Source of the DNA: Gammaproteobacteria bacterium
GTDB taxonomy: Bacteria; Pseudomonadota; Gammaproteobacteria; Burkholderiales; Burkholderiaceae_B
DNA length: 64,000 nucleotides
NCBI GenBank assembly: GCA_018815245.1
Contig: JAHIXK010000002.1
Location: 124,001 to 188,000, forward strand
Direction of reading: 5' to 3'
Shown in pieces: positions 34,176-42,391 of the stretch. The notes below the pieces were generated by a model. That model worked only from the letters and a program-made list of their open reading frames with translations. It was not told the DNA's origin and did not search any database. Position numbers and translations under genes: made by a program. Numbering within the stretch: position 1 is the stretch's first letter; each line of letters begins with the position of its first letter.

Positions 34176-34272
34176 AAGGTAAAAAAATCCACTCTATTCG
34201 GGTGATTGATTTCAAATACCCTCGGTTATTCTCGAACGTGACCCCTGAACAAAGTTACTTCGAGAACCAACC

Positions 34273-35625
34273 ATGCAAGCCCAGCACTCGGCTCTGAACA
34301 ATGCAGCGACTCGCGCCAAAGTGCAGTACCGGCCATTCGGCATTCACCCAGCAAGCACTGATTATCAATCGATCCGAAGCAATGCCGATTGCCTGTGCGC
34401 ATGGGTCAACTTCGCCTGCCTGATTTTGGCAGTCATTGTGGGCCTGATTGACAACAACGCAAGCCAAGCCATTACCTGGGGTGTTCCTCTGCTGGCGGTC
34501 AGTTTATTGGCCTACCGGCTGTACGCTGGCCAAACCATGACCATGCACTTGAATGCAGCGGCACTTGTTGGCATGGGCGCACTGCATGTTCACATTGCGG
34601 GAGGACAATATCAGTTCATCTTTTTCATGTTGCTGCCCGTGATGCTGGCTTATCGCGACGTTCTCCCCTTGCTCAGCATGGGGCTGCTCATCATCATTCA
34701 CAATCTTGTGATTGGCGTGCTTCAGCACACCGGCTTAGCTGCCCTGGCCCTTCACGGCATGTATGTTGTACTGGAAGTGGTGCTGTTGTCCGCAATTGCA
34801 CAAACACTGCAACAGCATGCAATTGCCGCCGAAGAAAGTGCCAAATTGCTAAGCTACCTGAACAAGGAAAAAGGCATCAACTTGCGCGTGCGTGCCCACA
34901 CCGATGAACAAGGCCGAATGTCCCCCATGGGGCAGGTGTTTAACGACTACGCCGACAACATGGCTTTTGTGGTGGCCGCATTCAAAATGTTGCGCACCGA
35001 CATTCGGGAACTGTCGCAGATTGCAAAAGAACTGGGGGCTGACAACCATCAACAGATGGAGGACAGCACCCAAGCCTCAAGAAAACTGCGCGACTTCGTG
35101 CAAAGCCTGGGCAACCAGACGCGCATGGGCCAAAGCACCGCCGAACTTTCAAAAAAAACCACAGAAGATTGTTTTGACCTGCTCAATGAATTGAATCAAT
35201 CGCTTGAACACCTGCAAAAAATCAGCAAGCAAGCCTTTGACAGCAATCAGCAACTTCAATTGCTGCAGAAAGAAATTCAAAGCCAGGCAAACCAGGCCGC
35301 GAACCAGCACTTAAACGCCGCACTGAGTACGTTGGACAACTTGAATGAACGTACCAATGCATTCATGGCAAAAATGGATGTCTTGAAAAGTGGCTTGAGT
35401 GCGATTGAAAACCAGGCAGTCTCGATCGACAGGGCAACCCATCAATGGGTCGAAAACGGCCATGGCAATCAACGACAAGGCTGGGAAGTACTGGGGGCCA
35501 TGGAAGGTATGCAGTCGCGCAGCGAGAACGCGTTCCGGACACTGGGCAGCACGGTACAAACCATTCTAAGGGCTGACGAACTGATGCGCGAGATGGAGAA
35601 ACGCCTCGCAAGGTTTGATGTATGA
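34273..35625 (+). CDS. Membrane protein with cytoplasmic coiled coil, chemoreceptor-like
   Basis: In the 450-residue product, residues ~40-180 contain about five to six hydrophobic segments (ACLILAVIVGLIDN, LLPVMLAYRDVLPLLSMGLL, MYVVLEVVLLSAIAQTL). The remainder is a long helical, Gln-rich cytoplasmic part with heptad-like spacing (LNELNQSLEHLQKISKQ). It looks like a methyl-accepting protein but lacks the conserved hairpin tip, so it is not a standard chemoreceptor. The stop overlaps the next gene, a GGDEF/EAL protein, by 4 bp. It may act as its sensory partner, which is inference. Confidence 0.6.
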   Translation: MQAQHSALNNAATRAKVQYRPFGIHPASTDYQSIRSNADCLCAWVNFACLILAVIVGLIDNNASQAITWGVPLLAVSLLAYRLYAGQTMTMHLNAAALVGMGALHVHIAGGQYQFIFFMLLPVMLAYRDVLPLLSMGLLIIIHNLVIGVLQHTGLAALALHGMYVVLEVVLLSAIAQTLQQHAIAAEESAKLLSYLNKEKGINLRVRAHTDEQGRMSPMGQVFNDYADNMAFVVAAFKMLRTDIRELSQIAKELGADNHQQMEDSTQASRKLRDFVQSLGNQTRMGQSTAELSKKTTEDCFDLLNELNQSLEHLQKISKQAFDSNQQLQLLQKEIQSQANQAANQHLNAALSTLDNLNERTNAFMAKMDVLKSGLSAIENQAVSIDRATHQWVENGHGNQRQGWEVLGAMEGMQSRSENAFRTLGSTVQTILRADELMREMEKRLARFDV

Positions 35626-38006
35626 ACCTGAGCACCATGCTGGATGACCCGTTGATCAATGAATTGCTTGAAAGCAACACGTGCAGCCACGCACTTTTGG
35701 GGCACGTGGGCGACGAACTGGGACTGATCGCGGCAAGCAAATTCTTTCGTCAGCACATCGGCTTCAAGTCAGGCAGCGAACTGATTGTTGCGCGCTATGG
35801 CATGTCCATTTACCGGGCCTTGTTCAATTCGCTGCTAAAACATCAAGGCTGGACTGGTCATGTCAAAGTGGATGCGCGATGGATCCGCCTTCAAATGAGC
35901 GCCCACGGCGAATTTGGCGTATTGCATGAACAGGATGTTTCGAGCGTGGGCAGCACGCACGCCAAAAGCATTGAACTGGCCAGCGATGCGCAGGATGCCG
36001 CCGAAAGGAAAATTCCCGCCAGTGTCTTGTTGAATGTGGATGACAAAGGACGAATCAAAAAAATCAGCCCTTCACTTGAAGAGTTTCTGGGACAAAGCAG
36101 CCAGCAACTGGAAAACCTGGATGCAGCAAACCTGGTGTTCCGAACCGATGTGGGACAGTTCAAACGACTGCTTGAGCAGGTCAAATACCAAACCGGCACT
36201 GCCGACGGATCATTCCGCTTGCGCAACACAGACAACCACGTGGTGTACTTCGACTGGACTGCTGCCTGCAGCGGTGCCGATGTGTTGTTGATTGGTCGAT
36301 CCAGCAACATCCACCTTGAAGAAGCCCTGCTGAAAAGCGAGGGGCGAATCAACAATATTCTGGAGTCAATGGACGATGCTTTTTTCGCCATCGACATGAA
36401 TGGCTATGTGAATTACCTGAATGAAAAAGGTGCCGAGCTTCTGGGGAAAAGCGCACCGCTGTTGCTGGGCAGAATGGTGTGGGAACGTGCGCCGCATTTG
36501 AAGAAAACGCCGCTGTTCAAGTTTGTGAATCAGGCCAAAGGCAGCATGCAACCGGAAACATTTCAATGGCAGGATCCGGCCAATGAACTTTGGTACCAGG
36601 TCAAGGCGTTCCCGAGCGAGGAATTGATTTCAATTTTCTTCACCGACATCAGTTCAATCAAGCGAAATGAAAGCAAGATGCGCCACCAGGCCACGCACGA
36701 TTCATTGACAGGCTTGCCCAACCGCCTTGCCTTGTCGCAAACGCTGCAGGAACTGCTGAGCAATGACCAGGTGCAAGACTTCAAACTGGGCTTGCTGTTC
36801 ATCGACCTTGACGGATTCAAAGCGGTGAACGACACCCTGGGCCATGATCGGGGCGACGACCTGCTGATCGCAGTCTCGAAACGCCTTCGCAGCGTTGTGC
36901 GCAATTCAGACATTGTGGCCAGGCTGTCGGGGGATGAATTCGTGATCACCCTGCCCTACATCGCAGACCAGGACACGGCATTCAACGTGGGCCGCAAAGT
37001 GGTGGATGCCGTCAGCAAGAAACCGTTTGAGCTGGGCGACAAGAAAATTTATGTCGGTGCCTCGGTTGGAGTTGCCCTGTTTCCGGCCGATGCCACTGAT
37101 GTGGAAGGCTTGCTGAAACATGCAGACATTGCGATGTACCAAGCCAAACAGGCCGGCAAGAACACTGTGCGCGTTTTCCATGCGAACATGAGCGCCACCC
37201 TTCAAACCAAGGTTGATCTTGAAAACGATTTGCACGATGCCATTTTGCACGACCGCATCGAACTGCACTACCAGCCACGCTTCAACGCCAACGGCACTAT
37301 TTGTGCAGTTGAAGCGCTGGCCAGAATGCGCTCGCGCACTGGCGAGCTGATACCACCGGCCCAATTCATTCCAATCGCAGAAGAAACGGGGTTGATTATC
37401 CCAATGGGTGAACAGGTGATGCGCAAGGCATGCCGTTGGCTCAAGGACACCAACAAAAAACTGAAAGTCCCCATCAGCGCGTCTGTCAACGTGTCGGGTA
37501 TTCAGCTACTGGATGGCAAGCTGTGCGGAACCGTTGAGAAGATTCTGAAGCTGACCGGCCTGCCACCAAGGCTGCTTGAACTTGAACTGACTGAAACCGT
37601 GCTAATGCAAAATCAGGAAACCGTGCTGCACGACCTGAACCGCCTCCATGACCTGGGTGTGGTTTTGTCAATCGACGATTTCGGAACCGGCTATTCGTCA
37701 TTGGCCACGCTGCACAAAATGCCAGTTCAATCCATCAAGCTGGATCGGTCATTTGTCAGCGACCTGCCCGGCAAAGCCGACAGCGTGATCCTGTCGCGCA
37801 CCGTGTTGGCCATGGCTAAGGCACTTGGAATGAGTGTGGTTGCAGAAGGTGTTGAAACGGCAGAGCAACGTGATTTCCTGATTGAATCAGGCGTGATGGA
37901 ACTGCAAGGCTTTGGTTTGGCGCGCCCGATGACTGCCGATGATTCACGGCAGTTTGTGTGGTCACAGCAAATTACAAGCGACTCGGCGAGGAAAATAATT
38001 GCGTGA
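35622..38006 (+). CDS. PAS-GGDEF-EAL cyclic-di-GMP signalling protein
   Basis: The 794-residue product has no membrane segment. Residues ~1-120 are an unrecognised helical sensor region with HQGWTGHVKVDARWIRL. Two PAS-like units follow (~130-235 and ~240-350), then a GGDEF domain (~365-520; DSLTGLPNRLALS, FIDLDGFKAVNDTLGHDRGD) and an EAL domain (~530-785; CAVEALARMRS, DDFGTGYSSLATLHKMPVQS). The cyclase signature reads SGDEF, one change from GGDEF, while the EAL residues look intact. Phosphodiesterase activity is the likelier output. It is translationally coupled to the coiled-coil membrane protein. Confidence 0.88.
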   Translation: MNLSTMLDDPLINELLESNTCSHALLGHVGDELGLIAASKFFRQHIGFKSGSELIVARYGMSIYRALFNSLLKHQGWTGHVKVDARWIRLQMSAHGEFGVLHEQDVSSVGSTHAKSIELASDAQDAAERKIPASVLLNVDDKGRIKKISPSLEEFLGQSSQQLENLDAANLVFRTDVGQFKRLLEQVKYQTGTADGSFRLRNTDNHVVYFDWTAACSGADVLLIGRSSNIHLEEALLKSEGRINNILESMDDAFFAIDMNGYVNYLNEKGAELLGKSAPLLLGRMVWERAPHLKKTPLFKFVNQAKGSMQPETFQWQDPANELWYQVKAFPSEELISIFFTDISSIKRNESKMRHQATHDSLTGLPNRLALSQTLQELLSNDQVQDFKLGLLFIDLDGFKAVNDTLGHDRGDDLLIAVSKRLRSVVRNSDIVARLSGDEFVITLPYIADQDTAFNVGRKVVDAVSKKPFELGDKKIYVGASVGVALFPADATDVEGLLKHADIAMYQAKQAGKNTVRVFHANMSATLQTKVDLENDLHDAILHDRIELHYQPRFNANGTICAVEALARMRSRTGELIPPAQFIPIAEETGLIIPMGEQVMRKACRWLKDTNKKLKVPISASVNVSGIQLLDGKLCGTVEKILKLTGLPPRLLELELTETVLMQNQETVLHDLNRLHDLGVVLSIDDFGTGYSSLATLHKMPVQSIKLDRSFVSDLPGKADSVILSRTVLAMAKALGMSVVAEGVETAEQRDFLIESGVMELQGFGLARPMTADDSRQFVWSQQITSDSARKIIA

Positions 38007-38064
38007 TCACGAGGCGACATCACGCGGGCTTTAGAAATGTACCACCCGCTGACCTGGGCAGCTA

Positions 38065-38812
38065 TCAAGAGGCCCAACCCTCTTCCGCCCCAGCATAACC
38101 GGGATCATGAGAGACACGCGCAAGTTCCAAACGCTTGTATAGTTGACCGTACGAATTCGCCAAGGCCATTAACCCTGTCTTATAGCGTTTCTGCCAACCC
38201 TTACCCTGGCCAATCAACAAGCTTTCTTTGTCCAGCGGTGTTATTCAAATACCATTCAATCAATGCTGCCGCTTGATCCAAGTCCTTCCTGGCCTTACCA
38301 AGGTAAGTGCCCGATCTTTCCCCAAATACCAACAATTTGTGCACCGCGTATCGAGCGGGGTGAGGCACGGTAACGAATACAGGTCCAAGACCCGACAACA
38401 GCACCACCTGCTGAACTTCTTCGAGTGAGTAGTGAAGGAATGGCAAAGGTTGTAAAGATGTGCCCGGTTGCTCGTTGAATATGGGGGCGTCACTTTCACT
38501 GGTTTTTGCAGTGAGAAAATCGAGTCTGAATTCTGGCTGCTTTGGATGCACAAACGACCCGCCAAATACTTTCCCAAATGTTGACGCAGGTAAAAAGCCC
38601 ATTTCAAGGGAACGAACAACGTCTTGGGTATTTAATGAAAAGTTGGTCGACAAAGCCACCGACACCGATCGGCCCGCATGTGCGAAACCCAAATCTTCAG
38701 TGCCCTGTTGGTCTTTCCAACGCACACCCAACATGTTCCCATCCGTGTTTGCAAAGGCTCTGAATCGGGTCCTACAAAAAACTGCACCAGCTTGCGGTTC
38801 GCGCTCTGTCAT
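38065..38812 (-). pseudogene. Frameshifted, truncated nucleotidyltransferase-fold gene (GSU2403-like)
   Basis: The first frame starts at ATG 38812 and stops at 38201. Its product contains NMLGVRWKDQQGTEDLGFAH, FRLDFLTAKTSES and KARKDLDQAAALIEWYL, as in GSU2403-type nucleotidyltransferase-fold proteins. The usual N-terminal third is absent, cut off by the lipase gene, and the second acidic residue expected in TEDxDFA is Gly. Where the first frame ends (VDWPG-stop), another frame continues the family C-terminus, GKGWQKRYKTGLMALANSYG, to a stop at 38065. Truncation, a lost metal-binding residue and a frameshift together mark it as decayed. Confidence 0.65.
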
Positions 38813-38826
38813 TTTCTGTTCATAAA

Positions 38827-40038
38827 TTAGTACCTTCGCGTAATCGCCAAAGTGGCCTTGGCTTGAAGCTCTGTGGTCAACTGGCTCAACGCCCAGCGCA
38901 CCACGGCCACTGTCAGTTGATCCGCAACAACATGGCTGCTTCGCCCCAGAAACTTCATGATCGCCCCGACAATGGCCTTGGCCTCTTCTTTCATGATGAA
39001 AGATTGGGTTGCACACGCCATCAGCAGTTCAGCCAACCTGTCCATCGCCTCCGCGCAGCCCTCAAAAAAGCGTTGTGTGGTCAGCAATGCGGCCTGCGAA
39101 ATCTTGCTGCACAATTTGTAAATGGCCTGACCAATCAACACCAGCAGTTGCCCGCTAAACAACAAGCCCGTTCCCAGAATTTTGATTGAATCGTCCAGCG
39201 TCTCATTTAACGCCCCAACCCTGACCATGGGTTGCTTTAAATCTGCCCAGGTTTTACCTGGATGATTCATGGGCACGGCATACCCCGGTTTGTTTGGGTC
39301 GGTCGAGTGGGCTTCGAAATTGATCAGGGTTCCGCCTGCGTGCGTGATGTAGGTGTCGTCTTTCACCGCTGCATGACAGTATGGAAATACCGGCATCATT
39401 GCCACCGGGTCAAACCGGTTGGCAACCCGGTACACGCGGCCTTTCAGTTTTGTTTCAAGGTCTTTGGCAAAGGGGTAATGCCCAACCCGTGGTGCGCCCA
39501 AGGTGTACAGGCAAACCGTGTAACCCCGTTCATGCAACAGGGCTGCATTCAGGTTGGCCAGTGCGCCACCCAAACTGTGGCCTACGCAGTGAATAACTGC
39601 GGGCGGTGGGCCCACTTGCCGAAGCAGGGTCTCCAGCTGGGTTCGATATGAATTAAACGTGTCGTTGAAGCCTGCGTGAACCAGCTTGCTGCTTGGCCCC
39701 GTGGCAACGCCCACGTTCAAGTTGCTTAGCCAGTCGGGGGTCATGTCGGTGCCGCGCGTAACCAAAACATATTCGCTTGCGCCCAGACTTTGCTGGCGGG
39801 CCAAAAACCCAAAACCGGTGGATGCAGTTAAAAACTGAAGCGATTGTGAAGTGAACCGAACACCCGTTCGGCCTTTGAAAGCGTTCAACGTGGCGGGGTC
39901 GAAAGGGGCTTTGACGCCGGGGAATGATTTGTGTGAGCGCTGCTTGTAAATGTCCCGAACCACCGACTCTGCTGAGGCTCGAATTGAGTACACGCTATGT
40001 GCCAAGAACAAAACTTCATAAGGACTGAGAACTTTCAT
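38827..40038 (-). CDS. Class 3 lipase-like protein
   Basis: The 403-residue product has an alpha/beta-hydrolase core of the Lipase_3 type. The nucleophile elbow is HCVGHSLGGALANLNAALLH, preceded by EYVLVTRGTDMTPDWLSN. A candidate Asp lies in VANRFDPVAMMP and a His in the THAGGTLINFEAHS area. No signal peptide is visible. The C-terminal ~130 residues contain a hydrophobic helix pair (GTGLLFSGQLLVLIGQAIY) of unknown role. The start overlaps the stop of an upstream secreted protein gene by 4 bp. Such lipases can be secreted toxins or intracellular enzymes; nothing here decides. Confidence 0.78.
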   Translation of the reverse strand: MKVLSPYEVLFLAHSVYSIRASAESVVRDIYKQRSHKSFPGVKAPFDPATLNAFKGRTGVRFTSQSLQFLTASTGFGFLARQQSLGASEYVLVTRGTDMTPDWLSNLNVGVATGPSSKLVHAGFNDTFNSYRTQLETLLRQVGPPPAVIHCVGHSLGGALANLNAALLHERGYTVCLYTLGAPRVGHYPFAKDLETKLKGRVYRVANRFDPVAMMPVFPYCHAAVKDDTYITHAGGTLINFEAHSTDPNKPGYAVPMNHPGKTWADLKQPMVRVGALNETLDDSIKILGTGLLFSGQLLVLIGQAIYKLCSKISQAALLTTQRFFEGCAEAMDRLAELLMACATQSFIMKEEAKAIVGAIMKFLGRSSHVVADQLTVAVVRWALSQLTTELQAKATLAITRRY

Positions 40039-40523
40039 AGAGGCTTCTCCGTCACCTCGCAGTTTCCGATAAGACGACCATCGAACGCTTCCAAATTACT
40101 CAAATCACATGTCATCAGATCGGTGGCTTCGAAACCACCTTTGTGTGTATACGTCCCGTTCGCCGCAGCATAAAGATTGATCAATCGCCCCTGAAATGTT
40201 GTATCGATACCCAACCCAATCCCAGGCTGATGAAACAGCCTCGTTAAAAAACCGGTGCTTATTTCCCCGGTAATTTTCGGAAAAACAAAACGCCCTTCTG
40301 CATCGGTCTTCACCGTCAACACTCGGGGGGGCGCTTTACTCTCCTCATAATTCCAGTAAAGGGTTTGGGTCAATTCAAGCCCGTGTACCGGCTTGCCTGC
40401 ATTCAAAATTTGACCTTCAATTGCAGGCCACAAAAGGACTTGTTCGGTTGCCATGGCGCAAGAATAAAAAAGAGGGGTTAAGGCCAGCAGAAACTGAATG
40501 GCCCGGAGTCGGATTACTTGCAT
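40035..40523 (-). CDS. Small exported protein, carboxypeptidase-regulatory-like (DUF6795-like)
   Basis: The 162-residue product has a signal peptide (residues ~1-25, AIQFLLALTPLFYSCAMA). The mature part looks like an immunoglobulin-like beta-sandwich: IEGQILNAGKPVHGLELTQ, then TDAEGRFVFPKITGEI, as in carboxypeptidase regulatory-like domains, with two late Cys (MTCDLSN, GNCEVTE) able to form a disulfide. It is translationally coupled to the lipase gene. A periplasmic partner or immunity protein for the lipase is possible, but the sequence alone does not prove it. Confidence 0.6.
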   Translation of the reverse strand: MQVIRLRAIQFLLALTPLFYSCAMATEQVLLWPAIEGQILNAGKPVHGLELTQTLYWNYEESKAPPRVLTVKTDAEGRFVFPKITGEISTGFLTRLFHQPGIGLGIDTTFQGRLINLYAAANGTYTHKGGFEATDLMTCDLSNLEAFDGRLIGNCEVTEKPL

Positions 40524-40850
40524 CTTGAAGTGACGCCTGCAAAAGTTTGCGATCGAAAAGCAAGACTATGAAACCGGAAATCACCAAAAGCAATAACACA
40601 CCCGAAAGGATTAACCGCCGGGTGAGACATCGGTGCAAAGTGGTCAAGGAGCCTTAATTCGCTGGCGTGCCGCCGTCCCGTATTGTTCCCATGCTGGCCA
40701 GCCAGGATCTATCTGACCATCTTCTTCAACGCCCTCTGTGGCTCAATGTGCAACGTACAGCCATGCGGTTAGCCCAGGCGGCTTGGTGAAAAGTGAAACA
40801 CTTCAATTTGTAGAGGCGCTGAACTTCCCGGTTTGTTGATCGTGCCGGTT
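40524..40850. other. Intergenic stretch with no convincing gene
   Basis: Between the small exported protein gene and repeat copy C I see no gene with a start site, family motif or codon pattern I would trust. A TTG-started minus-strand frame (40647 downwards) encodes one hydrophobic segment but runs 107 bp into the next gene. A 33-codon plus frame at 40691-40789 has no recognisable content. The stretch probably holds the promoter for the exported protein/lipase pair. Confidence 0.4.
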
Positions 40851-41050
40851 CAGCCAACTCGGCAGTGGGTTTGCCTGTTTCGCACTTCAAGAAAACCGTC
40901 CCGTTTGATGTTTAGCCGCAGCGTTCGGCTGCAAGCCGACAACGAATTCGGCCATCAGTTTTGCCGAATTCGGTGAGCCAGGCTACACATCAAAAAGGGA
41001 TCAAGCGGTTTTCGGTGCGGAATCAGTCAAACCCACTGCCGAGGTGGCTG
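40851..41050. repeat. Nested palindromic interspersed repeat, copy C
   Basis: The 200-bp element is the most regular of the three. The left arm CAGCCAACTCGGCAGTGGG, then CAAGAAAACCGTCCCGTTTG, pairs with a right arm containing CGGTTTTCGGTGCGGAATC and CCCACTGCCGAGGTGGCTG. The inner hairpin has arms AATTCGGC and GCCGAATT around a CATCAGTTTT loop. The left arm is nearly identical to that of copy B 25 kb away, while the centre differs. It lies 13 bp beyond the queD-like stop codon. Confidence 0.85.
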
Positions 41051-41063
41051 AAACCCAAGCACG

Positions 41064-41414
41064 TTAAGCCCGCCCTTCCGCCTTCGCATCCTCAAGATCA
41101 AACTCCACCCCAAACCCGATCGACCCGCGAAACACTTTCACCTTGATCAACGGCCCAACGGGGCGAAGTTGATCCCAGATCCAGCGCGCAATGTTTTCTG
41201 ATGTGGGCAGCTCAATGAACTCATTCAGGTACGAATGATCCAGGCGCTTGTGCACTGCGCCAACCTGTTCACTCAACAGACTTTCAGGCACCACATAACC
41301 ATTGGTGGCAGGGCCTTCAAACCACACCTCGGCGGTATAGCTGTGGCCGTGCAAGCCCGGCCAGTCAGGCAACTGGTGGGCAACGTCAAAGGTGAATTGC
41401 TTAAAAACTTTCAT
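41064..41414 (-). CDS. QueD-like 6-carboxytetrahydropterin synthase homologue lacking the catalytic Cys
   Basis: The ATG at 41414 overlaps the queE stop (ATGA) and gives a 116-residue protein. The fold marks are FTFDVAHQLPDWPGLHGHSY, with the three zinc-binding His, and the KRLDHSYLNE segment with the Asp-His pair. However, the loop that in QueD contains the catalytic Cys (between the first His and HGH) is short and has no Cys, and the whole protein is Cys-free. The C-terminal FRGSIGFGVEF also lacks the usual Glu. It may catalyse a variant reaction, use other residues, or be non-catalytic. Coupling to queE still points to the queuosine pathway. Confidence 0.75.
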   Translation of the reverse strand: MKVFKQFTFDVAHQLPDWPGLHGHSYTAEVWFEGPATNGYVVPESLLSEQVGAVHKRLDHSYLNEFIELPTSENIARWIWDQLRPVGPLIKVKVFRGSIGFGVEFDLEDAKAEGRA

Positions 41415-42061
41415 GGCATTCCAATTACTTTGTGGGTTTGTACGCTCAAACGCCACTGGGGTTTGTTCAGGCAGGTTCGAATGGCCACCTGCATATTCTG
41501 TGCTTTTTTCACGGGGTCTGCATCGTCCATGGCCTGCACAAAATAGTGATCAAAAGCCAACAGGGCCAAGGCATCCAGATTCTGCCCCACTTGCGGCACC
41601 ACCACTTTCAATTCGTGACCGGTGGTTTGCACCAGTTCACTGCCAAACTTGGGGCTGACGCAGATCCAGTCAACGCCAGCAGGCACGGGCAAGGTGCCGT
41701 TGGTTTCTATTGCAATCTCGAAGCCTTGTGCGTGCACAGCGTTAATCAGGGCAGAATCCAGTTGAAGCGTAGGCTCGCCACCGGTGAACACCACATAGGG
41801 CATGCCCTGACTGGGGTCGCCCCTGAAAGTGTCTGCAATGGCTTGGGCCAAGGCGGCTGCTTCCTTGAATTTTCCGCCACCCACGCCATCTGTGCCCACA
41901 AAATCAGTGTCACAGAATTTGCACACCGCCGTGGCACGGTCTTCTTCACGCCCGGTCCACAAATTGCACCCGGCAAACCGGCAAAACACAGCCGCCCTGC
42001 CCGCTTGGGCGCCTTCGCCCTGCAGGGTGTAAAACATTTCTTTGACGGTGTAGGTGGCCAC
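41411..42061 (-). CDS. queE: 7-carboxy-7-deazaguanine synthase (radical SAM)
   Basis: QueE turns 6-carboxytetrahydropterin into 7-carboxy-7-deazaguanine on the way to queuosine. The 216-residue product starts MATYTVKEMFYTLQGEG, the usual substrate-binding beginning. The iron-sulfur site is of the CX14CX2C type (C32, C47 and C50, the last two in VCKFCDTDF), as in other betaproteobacterial QueE proteins, rather than CX3CX2C. VVFTGGEPTLQ is the SAM-side GGEP motif. It is followed directly by the QueD-like gene. No preQ1 riboswitch is evident in the leader. Confidence 0.93.
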   Translation of the reverse strand: MATYTVKEMFYTLQGEGAQAGRAAVFCRFAGCNLWTGREEDRATAVCKFCDTDFVGTDGVGGGKFKEAAALAQAIADTFRGDPSQGMPYVVFTGGEPTLQLDSALINAVHAQGFEIAIETNGTLPVPAGVDWICVSPKFGSELVQTTGHELKVVVPQVGQNLDALALLAFDHYFVQAMDDADPVKKAQNMQVAIRTCLNKPQWRLSVQTHKVIGMP

Positions 42062-42118
42062 TTTCGAATCGCTTGTTTGTTACAGGCGCAATGCTACTTG
42101 AATTGGGAAACGGTGCCC

Positions 42119-42157
42119 AGAAAAAGGGCAAAAAAAATGCCCGATATGGTTAATCGG
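42119..42157 (-). terminator. Rho-independent terminator, minus strand
   Basis: On the minus strand GCCCGAT pairs with ATCGGGC around a 7-nt loop and is followed by eight T. It lies ~235 bp beyond the DUF1415 stop and ~60 bp before queE, so it ends either a long 3' tail of that transcript or a separate small RNA. Confidence 0.85.
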
Positions 42158-42391
42158 GCAAACCTCAGAAGCAAAAGAGGAGGGATGTGAAACCGTAGTT
42201 TGCAAGCACCCGCTTTTCCTTTCAACTATATTTTTCGAGGCTTTCCTCGAAACTCCAGAGTTACATCCAAGGTTTTCGACTAGAGTTAAAACTCAAAAAT
42301 CGGGAAATATAACGCCCGCTTTGCTTTCGGGTTTACAGCGGTTCGTGGCAACACCAATTAGAACAAAACACCCAAATTTCCAATGCTGTTG
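42158..42391 (-). other. Non-coding stretch before a terminator, possible small RNA
   Basis: No reading frame of note is present. The stretch contains a perfect hairpin TTTCGAGG-CTTT-CCTCGAAA at about 42233-42252 and, on the minus strand, a pyrimidine-rich TCCCTCCTCTTTTG just before the terminator hairpin. Such C/U-rich single-stranded patches next to a terminator are common in bacterial small RNAs. A minus-strand transcript of ~100-230 nt ending at the terminator is therefore plausible. Its start is not defined and no known RNA family was recognised. Confidence 0.35.

Noticed and set aside
40417-40647. Small minus-strand frame with one hydrophobic segment
   Set aside because: It starts with TTG, has no ribosome-binding site and runs 107 bp into the exported protein gene in another frame. 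A real small membrane protein cannot be excluded.
42062-42118. preQ1 riboswitch upstream of queE
   Set aside because: The leader after the terminator is about 57 nt and shows no preQ1 aptamer pattern that I recognise.
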